A program made the position numbers and the translations under genes. Below are positions 1-6,714 of a stretch of DNA of 9,035 nucleotides, piece by piece (positions within the stretch are counted from its first letter, which is position 1; each line of letters begins with the position of its first letter). Location of the stretch: the NCBI GenBank assembly GCA_027858555.1, contig JAQICP010000380.1, positions 1-9,035 of the forward strand, given 5' to 3'. The notes below the pieces were generated by a model that saw only the letters and a program-made list of their open reading frames with translations, did no database searches and was not told where the DNA came from. This stretch comes from Vallitaleaceae bacterium (GTDB taxonomy: Bacteria; Bacillota; Clostridia; Lachnospirales; Vallitaleaceae).

Positions 1-89
1 GTTCTACCATTTCCGTCGTATAAGGGGTGGATACTCTAAAATTGTTAATTCATTATCTCAATTTTTACGTAAGTAGATGTTATACCTAT

Positions 90-1079
90 TTAATCATTTT
101 TCAAAGCATTATCAAATGCAAATGTGGAAGGACTAAAATTAATCTTTTTAACAAACTCACAAGCTTCAGTTGCTCCATATATCCTATCCATGCCACTATC
201 TTCCCATTCTATGGATAATGGTCCGTTATAATTAGCTTCATTCAATATACGTATGATTTTATCAAAATCCACATCTCCATGGCCTAACGATACAAAGTTC
301 CAACCACGTCGCATATCTCCAAAAGGTAAATGAGAGCCAAGTATGCCTGTTCGACCGTCTAAATTCATCTTAGTATCCTTCATATGAACATGATATACAC
401 TCTCAATAAAATCCTGTAAAAAAACTGTAGGACTCATGCCTTGCCATATCAAATGACTAGGATCGAAGTTAATACCAAGGGTTTTTCTATACTCGAAAGT
501 CTCGAGCAATCTTTTAGTTGTGTAATAGTCAAAAGCAATCTCTGTAGGATGAACTTCTAGGGCAAATCTAACACCACATTCATCAAATACATCAAATATT
601 GGCCCCCATAAAGTTACTTGTTCCTCAAAGGCATCCTGAATCATTTGCTCCGTTGTCTGAGGAAAAGAATACCAATATTTCCATACCGCTGAGCCCATAA
701 ATCCAGTTACAACTGAACAGCCTAACGCTTTTGCAGCTCTTGCAGTATCCTTCATTTCTTCAATCGCCCATAAGCGAATTTTTTTAGGATCTCCTACCAT
801 TTCACTCGGTACAAATCCATCGAGTCTCGGATCGTATAAAGCGCCGACACATTGACCCGTAAGATGAGCGCCAAGTGCATCACATGAAAGTCCGTATTTA
901 TCTAAAACTTGCTTTACTTCTTCTACATAAACCTTGTCTGTTGCTGCTTTTCTTACATTGATTTGTCCCCAAGTTGCAATCTCAAGTCCTTCATAACCCA
1001 TATCTTTAGCTAGTTTACACATATCCTCGAGGCCTAAGTCAGCCCATTGTCCTGTAAATAATGTTACTGGTCTACTCAT
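90..1079 (-). CDS. Sugar phosphate isomerase/epimerase family TIM-barrel protein
   Basis: This 329-residue protein looks like a cytosolic AP-endonuclease-2/xylose-isomerase-like TIM barrel. Such enzymes use a divalent metal to isomerise, epimerise or eliminate on sugars or keto-sugars. The opening RPVTLFTGQWADL is typical of family members found next to Gfo/Idh/MocA oxidoreductases. Candidate metal ligands lie where the fold expects them: E175 (LEVHP), D206 (NFDPSH), H232 (VHMKD) and E291 (SIEWED), with H177 and H209 nearby. The length is longer than the 280-residue epimerase type because of an insertion around residues 73-100 and a long loop at 235-265. The ATG at 1079 follows AAGGAG with 8 nt spacing, and the gene ends in TAA. 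It begins 24 nt after the stop of the upstream oxidoreductase, so the two are surely cotranscribed and probably act in sequence. It is the last block gene in view. The family assignment is firm; the reaction and substrate are not known. Confidence 0.85.
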   Translation of the reverse strand: MSRPVTLFTGQWADLGLEDMCKLAKDMGYEGLEIATWGQINVRKAATDKVYVEEVKQVLDKYGLSCDALGAHLTGQCVGALYDPRLDGFVPSEMVGDPKKIRLWAIEEMKDTARAAKALGCSVVTGFMGSAVWKYWYSFPQTTEQMIQDAFEEQVTLWGPIFDVFDECGVRFALEVHPTEIAFDYYTTKRLLETFEYRKTLGINFDPSHLIWQGMSPTVFLQDFIESVYHVHMKDTKMNLDGRTGILGSHLPFGDMRRGWNFVSLGHGDVDFDKIIRILNEANYNGPLSIEWEDSGMDRIYGATEACEFVKKINFSPSTFAFDNALKND

Positions 1080-1103
1080 AACTCACGCTCCTTTACTTCA
1101 CAA

Positions 1104-2252
1104 CTAAATTTCTGTCCAAGGTGAATTATTATTATTACTGTTTATAACACTGTGAATAAACTTGACACCATCTACACCATCCGATACTGATGGAAAATCT
1201 AGATCCGACTCAGTAAGAATCTCACCATTGATTTTTTTAAGTATTGCATTGATATAAGTTTTATACACGTTTCCAAATGCCACATATAAACCTTCAGGAT
1301 GTCCAGATGGAATCCGATTAAGTTCTGCCGCTCTACCTGTTATATACCCCATACCACGGTTATACATTTGTGTTCCGAAGCCTTTTCTAGTCACGTATAA
1401 ATGATCAGCTTCTTCCTGATGCCATTCAATTGCACCTTTTGTTCCAAATATTCGAACTACAAGACCATTTGCATGTCCAACACACACCTGTGAACTTGCA
1501 TATACGCCATGAGCTCCATTTTCAAACTCAACGAGCATATTCGCATTTAAGTCTAATGCTTGACCAAATGAATCAAGTACTGCTGCCACCTTTTTGAGCT
1601 TTAAGCCAGTTATATAAGCCACTGTGTTTTCAATATGTGTGCCTATATCGCCTACACAATTGGATATACCACTATATTTGGGGTCTTTTCTCCAGATAGA
1701 CAACTTCGTTGTGCTTTCATCACCCGCTCCAATATCATCGATTAACCATTCTTGCAAATATTCAGCATTAACATTGATAATGTCACCAATTTCACCATCT
1801 GCCACTAGTTTTTTAGCTTGTTTAACCATTCCATAACCTGAATAGCTATACGTGACTGCGAATAAAACACCACTTTCCTCAGCTAATTTTTCAAGTTCTA
1901 ACGCTTGTTCAACACTGAAGCATAAAGGTTTTTCGCACATAATGTTAATGCCTTCTTCAAGAAAGGTTTTTGCGATTTCATAGTGCATATAATTAGGTGT
2001 AACTATAGAAACAAAATCTATTTTATCTTCCCTTATACTTTCTTTCTTAGCCATTTCATGAAAATCTGCATAATTTCTCTCATCATCAACTCTATAAAAC
2101 TGCGCACATTCTTTATTAGCTACTTCATTTGTACTGAAACACCCTGCTACCAAATCAGCTTTTGCCTCAAAACTGATAGCTTGTCTGTGAACATTTCCAA
2201 CAAAAGATGTTAAACTCCCGCCTACCATGCCATATCTTAGTTTTTTTCTCAT
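1104..2252 (-). CDS. Gfo/Idh/MocA family oxidoreductase (canonical EKP type)
   Basis: This is a probable NAD(P)-dependent sugar or inositol dehydrogenase/reductase of 382 residues. The N-terminal Rossmann part opens with YGMVGG (7-12), a variant of the glycine-rich loop, and VSIVTPNYMH (81-90) follows. The catalytic/cofactor motif CEKP (106-109) is intact. The C-terminal substrate domain has the conserved GDIGTH (201-206), supplying D202 and H206, and ends with IPSGHPEG (314-321), typical of a subgroup that handles sugars in ABC-transporter operons. I start it at the ATG at 2252, because GGAGG at 2265-2261 lies 8 nt upstream. A longer reading from a TTG at 2270 would make that site part of the coding sequence. 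It follows the epimerase-like gene by 22 nt. It ends in TAG, with an in-frame TGA two codons later. Family certain, substrate unknown. Confidence 0.88.
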   Translation of the reverse strand: MRKKLRYGMVGGSLTSFVGNVHRQAISFEAKADLVAGCFSTNEVANKECAQFYRVDDERNYADFHEMAKKESIREDKIDFVSIVTPNYMHYEIAKTFLEEGINIMCEKPLCFSVEQALELEKLAEESGVLFAVTYSYSGYGMVKQAKKLVADGEIGDIINVNAEYLQEWLIDDIGAGDESTTKLSIWRKDPKYSGISNCVGDIGTHIENTVAYITGLKLKKVAAVLDSFGQALDLNANMLVEFENGAHGVYASSQVCVGHANGLVVRIFGTKGAIEWHQEEADHLYVTRKGFGTQMYNRGMGYITGRAAELNRIPSGHPEGLYVAFGNVYKTYINAILKKINGEILTESDLDFPSVSDGVDGVKFIHSVINSNNNNSPWTEI

Positions 2253-2259
2253 AAACAAT

Positions 2260-2265
2260 ACCTCC
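2260..2265 (-). promoter_or_regulatory. Ribosome binding site that fixes the start of the 1104-2252 gene
   Basis: GGAGGT on the minus strand lies 8 nt before the ATG at 2252. An upstream TTG (2270) and ATG (2267) in the same frame have no such site in front of them and would translate through this one, so the shorter protein is preferred. Confidence 0.75.
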
Positions 2266-2274
2266 ATCAATCAC

Positions 2275-3126
2275 TCATAGATTCTGAAAAAGACTTCTTA
2301 AAAAATCTAGTCCTTCTTGTGCAAGATCATCTTGACTTTTTGCTAATGGTCTCCATATGGAAGCAGCTTTTGCAATTTCTTCCACACCAGGAATAAATGA
2401 TTCTATAACTGCCGATCCTTTATAATCAATTTCTATTAACGCATCTCGTACGCCAATCCAATCTTGATGACCAGATCCAGGTGCGCCTCTATCATTTTCG
2501 CAAGCATGAAGATGACAAAGTTGATTACCAAGTTTCCTAATCGTATCAGGAATACTTTTCTCTTCTATATTACCATGAAACATATCAAGATGTACTTTAT
2601 ATACATCACTTCCTACATCTTCTATCAAATCCAAAGCTTGGTCAACAAGATTAATCATATCCGTTTCAAACCTATTTAGAGGTTCTATCCCTATTGTAAC
2701 ACCTGCAGCTTGAGCAATAGGACTAATGTCTTTTAGAATCTCAACACACCATGCCCATTCTTGTTTCTTTTGCTCGCTTGATACCATTCTCGTTTTTCCT
2801 ACCGCTGAATAAATTGGACCGGAAAATAATTTACAATCTAAAGCCTCCGCCATTTTTATACAGTCAATAATATAATCTTTTCCTATATTTCTAATATTTT
2901 CATCCATATTAGATATGTCTCTCGTCGGACCAAATGCACCGCATAATATAACAGAAAGTTCGTTTTCTTTTAATAAACTATTTAGCTTAGGTAAATCTAT
3001 GTTATCCAGATTTTCAACAGCAATCTCAAATGTATCAAAACCCATTGCCTTCACTTTAGGTATCAAATCAAATGTTTCATTACTAAAAGGTGAAGCCCAT
3101 ATCCAAGTATTTGCTCCTATTTTCAT
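2275..3126 (-). CDS. D-tagatose/D-psicose 3-epimerase-like TIM-barrel enzyme
   Basis: This 283-residue protein resembles the ketose 3-epimerases (D-tagatose, D-psicose/allulose and L-ribulose 3-epimerases), which move a proton at C3 using a metal and two glutamates. The length fits that family, about 290 residues. Expected active-site residues are all present: E148 (GIEPLNRFE), D181 and H184 (HLDMFH), H207 (CHLHACEND), R213 (NDRGAPG) and E242 (VIESF). From memory, these match E150, D183, H186, H209, R215 and E244 of Agrobacterium psicose epimerase with a constant two-residue offset. The ATG at 3126 follows AAAGGAG at about 10 nt. The gene sits between two Gfo/Idh oxidoreductases, 21 nt after one and 22 nt before the other. 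In this setting it may act on a 3-keto sugar made by a neighbour rather than on a free ketose; that is inference. Ends in TGA. Confidence 0.85.
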   Translation of the reverse strand: MKIGANTWIWASPFSNETFDLIPKVKAMGFDTFEIAVENLDNIDLPKLNSLLKENELSVILCGAFGPTRDISNMDENIRNIGKDYIIDCIKMAEALDCKLFSGPIYSAVGKTRMVSSEQKKQEWAWCVEILKDISPIAQAAGVTIGIEPLNRFETDMINLVDQALDLIEDVGSDVYKVHLDMFHGNIEEKSIPDTIRKLGNQLCHLHACENDRGAPGSGHQDWIGVRDALIEIDYKGSAVIESFIPGVEEIAKAASIWRPLAKSQDDLAQEGLDFLRSLFQNL

Positions 3127-3147
3127 TAATAATCATCTCCTTTATTG

Positions 3148-4266
3148 TTATATTTCGCAAAAATCAGGAATCATTAGTCTTTCACCTGACTTTAAAGCTG
3201 ATTCATGGGCACATATTCCGGTACAAGTAATATTAGCTGAAATAACTGCATCAACAGCTGAGTCTCTTTTTTCTATAATTGCACTAACAAATTCATTTAC
3301 AAGATGGGGATGAGAACCACCATGACCTGCTCCTTGAATAAACGAAACATGGTTTTTATCATCAATCTGCTCTTTCTTAGTAAAAGAAGCAATTTCAACT
3401 GGCAATAAACTATCCGTATCAGGTACATGAACTCGTCTTGAATCCTCTCCTCCATCATACATTATATGACCCTCGTCTGCAATTTGTTCCCACTCAAATG
3501 ATGATTTATCACCATATACATCAAAGCTTTCTCTATATTGTCTGACTGTTTCATACAGTGCTCTTGTAGCCTCTACTACTACATTTGAATCTTTAAGTTT
3601 GATAGTTGCAGTTTCGACAGCAAAAGGTGAACCATATCTTTTAGCTTTATCTTCGCTTATTGATCCAGAACCATGACATACAACCGATTCAGCCTTAGAC
3701 TTAGTGATAGTTAATAATGGCGCTATTGCGTGTGTACCATAATGCATAGGTGGAAAACCTAACCAATACTCTGGCCAACCTTCAAGTCCCATATCTTGTA
3801 AATGAGAGCCTCTTGCAAATTGAATTCTCCCGATTTTGCCAGTTTCAACGAGATTCTTAACATATAAAAACTCTCTGGAATATATAACTGTTTCAATCAT
3901 CATAGATACTTTACTCATTTTATTTTTCGCTTCAACGATAGCCTTACACTCTTCAACTGATGTCGCCATCGGTACTGTACATGCTGTATGTTTCCCGGCA
4001 TTTAATGCTTCAAGTGATTGTTTAGCATGTTCTAATATCGGTGTGACAATATGAATCGCATCAATATCCTTAGAGTTTAAAACATCCCCGTAACTTGTAA
4101 ATCGCATATCTTCATCGATATTGAATTGATCGCCAATTTTATCTAACTTTTCTTTAGTTCTAGCACATATCGCTACTTTACCTACATTAGGGTGTTGCTG
4201 ATATATTTGTATGAATTCTTTGCCAAAGCCTAACCCTATTATGGCCACATTGATTTTGTTTTCCAT
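3148..4266 (-). CDS. Gfo/Idh/MocA family oxidoreductase, atypical (TVP in place of EKP)
   Basis: This 372-residue protein has the two-domain Gfo/Idh/MocA layout. The Rossmann start is VAIIGLGFGKEF (7-18), and IHIVTPILEH (71-80) follows. The normal EKP motif is replaced by CTVPM (96-100), so the lysine used for cofactor placement and proton transfer in most members is absent. The usual Asp before GxH is also changed: the segment reads MHYGTH (174-179), keeping H179 only. The rest looks healthy, including a conserved GHGGSHP (314-320) near the C-terminus. From memory, other family members also carry an ACTVP-type motif, so this is probably a functional subgroup rather than decay, perhaps with altered chemistry. 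The ATG at 4266 follows AAGGAGG. It comes 154 nt after the binding-protein gene, with a stem-loop between, and is 21 nt before the epimerase-like gene. Ends in TAA. Confidence 0.83.
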   Translation of the reverse strand: MENKINVAIIGLGFGKEFIQIYQQHPNVGKVAICARTKEKLDKIGDQFNIDEDMRFTSYGDVLNSKDIDAIHIVTPILEHAKQSLEALNAGKHTACTVPMATSVEECKAIVEAKNKMSKVSMMIETVIYSREFLYVKNLVETGKIGRIQFARGSHLQDMGLEGWPEYWLGFPPMHYGTHAIAPLLTITKSKAESVVCHGSGSISEDKAKRYGSPFAVETATIKLKDSNVVVEATRALYETVRQYRESFDVYGDKSSFEWEQIADEGHIMYDGGEDSRRVHVPDTDSLLPVEIASFTKKEQIDDKNHVSFIQGAGHGGSHPHLVNEFVSAIIEKRDSAVDAVISANITCTGICAHESALKSGERLMIPDFCEI

Positions 4267-4339
4267 ATGTAATTCCTCCTTAATGTCTATTTTTAAATCC
4301 CGTCATCTTATCACAGAATAAAGTATATCGATTTTAATT

Positions 4340-4370
4340 ACACCTAAGGCTGCATGACCGCCTTAGGTGT
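4340..4370 (-). promoter_or_regulatory. Intercistronic stem-loop between binding protein and catabolic genes
   Basis: A perfect 11-bp stem, ACACCTAAGGC pairing with GCCTTAGGTGT, encloses a 9-nt loop. It lies 51 nt past the stop of the binding-protein gene and 73 nt before the next start. Neither side has a good T-tract, so it is not a standard intrinsic terminator. In sugar ABC operons such hairpins often protect the 3' end of the binding-protein message or cause partial termination, which would let the importer protein be made in excess over the enzymes. That role is inference. Confidence 0.5.
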
Positions 4371-4420
4371 CTTTCCAAGTTTATGATGTTAAATGAGCTA
4401 CAATAACTATTTATCTATTA

Positions 4421-5515
4421 CTAAAATGACCACTCTTCAAAAACTGGATCTTTTAATTCATAAGTAAATGCGCCTTCTTCTCTACCTTTCATATAAGCAT
4501 CTAAACCATAAGGTACTAGATTGTCCATATTGTCCTTAGTAAAAGGTTTAAGCATTGAGTAAACATAATGTTTATATTCTGTACCAGCGAATTCAGCTTG
4601 TATCATTTGAAATACTAAATCGGCTTCAAGTGAAGCAGTTTGGTTTACGTCCATAGTAACTTTACCGTCTGCTACCCATACCCATGATTTTTCTTTACCA
4701 TTTGAAGATCCCATCCAGTAATTACTTGAATCTAGTCCAGCATTCTCTATTGCTTGTAATACACCATCTAACATTTCATCATTGTGTACATATACACCAT
4801 CAAATCCATCAGGACCTACTGCTGCAAGTGCCTCATCCATAGCTTTTAGTGCACCTTGTGCAAACCAATTTCCGTAACCTGTGAATACAACTTCAACAGC
4901 TTGTCCGGCATCCTCATATGATTGTAAGAAACCAATTGTTTGGCCAGCTGCAGTGCCTTGACCTTGAACGCCTTCAATCATAATAATTTTTTCAGCTCCG
5001 TATTCTAGCGCTGAATCTCCAGCATAAATGCCAGTTTGAATCCAATCGTAACATGATGCACCTGTTGGTTCAAAACCTGCAATAGCATCAGGTTGATGTG
5101 TTAATGAGAAAAATGGAATGTCAGCTTCTTTTGCTTTTTTTGCTACTTCAGCACCACTTGCAGAAGTTGTTTGAACACAAACAATGGCATCTACTTTTTG
5201 TGTTATAAAATCTTCAATAGCTGCAAGCATTTTTGCATCAGTTCCGTCACCCATGATTTCATAAACTTCCCAGCCTTCTTTAACAGCTAGTGCATTAAAT
5301 ACATCCCAGCCCGCTTTATAATAATCATCTGCTGCTGCTTTAAAATATCCTACTGTTATTGATTTTGCTTCGCCCTCGTCTGATGCTACTTCGCCCTCAT
5401 CTGATGCTACTTTGCCTTCGTCTGATGCTACTTTGCCCTCATCTGACGCTCCACACCCTGCAAGTAATGTTGATACTAATATTAAGCTTAAAATAATAAC
5501 TAAAATCTTTTTCAT
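4421..5515 (-). CDS. Sugar ABC transporter substrate-binding lipoprotein (ribose/rhamnose-type)
   Basis: This 364-residue protein is the extracytoplasmic sugar receptor of the importer encoded just upstream. Residues 1-20 are a lipoprotein signal peptide (KK, hydrophobic stretch, lipobox LAGC), with C21 as the lipidated cysteine. Residues 23-50 are a linker of four near-identical seven-residue repeats, ASDEGKV or ASDEGEV. The periplasmic-binding-protein type I fold (Periplasmic_binding_4-like) runs from about 53 to the end: SITVGYFK opens the first strand, VDAIVCVQTT and AEKIIMIEGVQGQGT follow, and DGVYVHNDEMLDG is the usual second-lobe segment. Aromatic residues such as Y65, Y66, W70 and W217 could stack on a sugar. 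The ATG at 5515 follows AGGAGG. It is 125 nt downstream of the permease, unusually far for this operon, so it may have its own promoter. It ends in TAG, followed at once by in-frame TAA and TAG. The ligand is unknown. Confidence 0.9.
   Translation of the reverse strand: MKKILVIILSLILVSTLLAGCGASDEGKVASDEGKVASDEGEVASDEGEAKSITVGYFKAAADDYYKAGWDVFNALAVKEGWEVYEIMGDGTDAKMLAAIEDFITQKVDAIVCVQTTSASGAEVAKKAKEADIPFFSLTHQPDAIAGFEPTGASCYDWIQTGIYAGDSALEYGAEKIIMIEGVQGQGTAAGQTIGFLQSYEDAGQAVEVVFTGYGNWFAQGALKAMDEALAAVGPDGFDGVYVHNDEMLDGVLQAIENAGLDSSNYWMGSSNGKEKSWVWVADGKVTMDVNQTASLEADLVFQMIQAEFAGTEYKHYVYSMLKPFTKDNMDNLVPYGLDAYMKGREEGAFTYELKDPVFEEWSF
5366..5449 (-). repeat. Four tandem 21-bp repeats in the binding-protein linker
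   Basis: Four in-frame 21-nt units encode ASDEGKV, ASDEGKV, ASDEGEV and ASDEGEA at residues 23-50, right after the lipid-anchored cysteine. The Asp codon alternates GAT, GAC, GAT, GAC, which suggests that a 42-bp pair was duplicated and the Lys codons then changed to Glu. The result is a flexible, acidic tether between the membrane anchor and the receptor domain. Copy number may vary by slippage. Confidence 0.85.
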
Positions 5516-5613
5516 TTTATTTCCTCCTTTTTTTAACTACTTGAATTGACATCAATTATGCACTTGGAACTTCTTAACTTGATACATATATAATTACCAG
5601 CATTTCGCTGCTA

Positions 5614-5628
5614 ATATCAAATTGATAT
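5614..5628. promoter_or_regulatory. 15-bp palindrome upstream of the binding-protein gene
   Basis: ATATCAA and TTGATAT form a perfect inverted repeat around one central base, in the 125-nt gap between permease and binding protein. The half-site ATATCAA also occurs at 8268-8274 and, inverted, at 8515-8521 in the divergent regulatory region. It could be an operator for a promoter driving the binding-protein gene. In AT-rich DNA chance is a real alternative, and I found no convincing -35/-10 pair beside it. Confidence 0.3.
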
Positions 5629-5640
5629 AACTAATAATTG

Positions 5641-6714
5641 TTATGAGATTCGTGCTTTACGTTTTATTTTTTTTGATATGAAATGTGTCATTGTACCGGC
5701 AATAATCGATAGTATAATAACTAATCCTTTAATGATATACTGCCATTCACCTGGTAATCTAAGCATACTCATTGCATTTCCAATAAAACCAAGTAATATT
5801 GCACCAAAGAATGCTCCCCATGCATTACCTTTTCCACCTGACATAGCAACACCACCAATAACAACCGCTGCAATGGCGTCAATTTCAAGTCCTGTACCAC
5901 CGGAAATAAGTGCAACACCAAGTCTTGAATTCAATGCCATAGCTGCAAGAAACACCATCACACCATTAAGTGAATAAACACTCATTTTTACATTTTTCAC
6001 ATTAATACCAGATAAATAGGCTGCTTCCGGATTAGACCCGACACAATATATCCATCTTCCGTATCGTGTAAACTTCATTATCGCCCAAATTATGGCAGCA
6101 ACAATTATAAATATGATAACGTAAATAGGTATTATAAGGTTCAATCCGTCAAACTTTGCACCCTCTATAATATTAAACTTGAGAAAATCAAACTCACCAT
6201 TGGCTAAGCGCACTTCTCTTGATCCACAAAGAAGCAATGCTATACCTTGGAACATGATCATGCCGCCAAGTGTAATTATAAATGGCTCGACTTTTGCTCG
6301 AGAAATAATCTACCCGAGAATGGTTTCCAGTAATACACTAACAGTGAATCCTAGCAGAAGTGTTACCGGTAAACTTAATCCCCAATCCGTCACACTTTTT
6401 GCCATTAATATTGTTATCAGTGAAACTAGCATACCAACGGAAAGGTCAATACCTCTAGATACCATAACGACACTCATGCCAATGGCAAGAATACCTGCAA
6501 CTGATATCTGCATAAAAACATTAAATATATTATTAGGTGTAATAAACGATGGAATTGAAAAATCACCACTTAACATACCAGTTGTTAATTGAATCGTCGT
6601 AATCGCAATGACAAAACTAATCAAAACTGTAATTACAGTCGAGTTTTCACTTCTTCTGAATATTGATATCTTCTGTTTTTTATCTTCTAGCTTAGTTGTT
6701 TTTTTAAAAATCAT
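5641..6714 (-). pseudogene. Ribose-type sugar ABC transporter permease, interrupted by in-frame TAG
   Basis: This is the membrane channel subunit of an RbsC-type sugar importer, split by one amber codon (6312-6310) with no change of frame. Of 357 codon positions, the first 134 residues cover a cytoplasmic start, TM1 (about 27-47), TM2 (64-85) and the hallmark GIDLSVG (88-94). The TAG is position 135, in the fourth membrane segment. Reading on gives KVEPFIITLGGM, the expected next motif, then TRYGRW, GSNPEAAYLSG and DAIAAVVIGGVAMSGGKG, all typical of the family. The start overlaps the ATPase stop as ATGA. Restart at the ATG at 6261 is possible but lacks a clear ribosome site, and that 206-residue product would lose the first membrane segments. 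No other permease is in view, so a true nonsense mutation would disable the importer. Alternatives are amber suppression or a sequencing error. Family sure; state of the gene uncertain. Confidence 0.82.

Noticed and set aside
38..65. AT-rich hairpin AAAATTG/CAATTTT after the last block gene
   Set aside because: Seven AT-dominated pairs with a 14-nt loop and no T-tract of note; not a credible terminator, and the block may continue past the edge.
27..218. Plus-strand open frame of 63 codons at the left edge
   Set aside because: It overlaps the 3' end of the isomerase-like gene on the other strand, has no ribosome site and encodes a low-complexity product; a shadow frame.
2915..3313. Plus-strand open frame of 132 codons across the 3126/3148 junction
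   Set aside because: Antisense to two well-supported genes and unlike any family I recognise.
5641..6261. The 206-codon downstream permease part as a separate functional gene
   Set aside because: Its ATG lies within the conserved PFIITLGGM region, has no convincing ribosome site and would lose the first membrane segments.
5678..6592. Plus-strand open frames of 99 and 137 codons opposite the permease
   Set aside because: Both mirror the permease in antisense and lack ribosome sites; the minus-strand reading carries clear family motifs.
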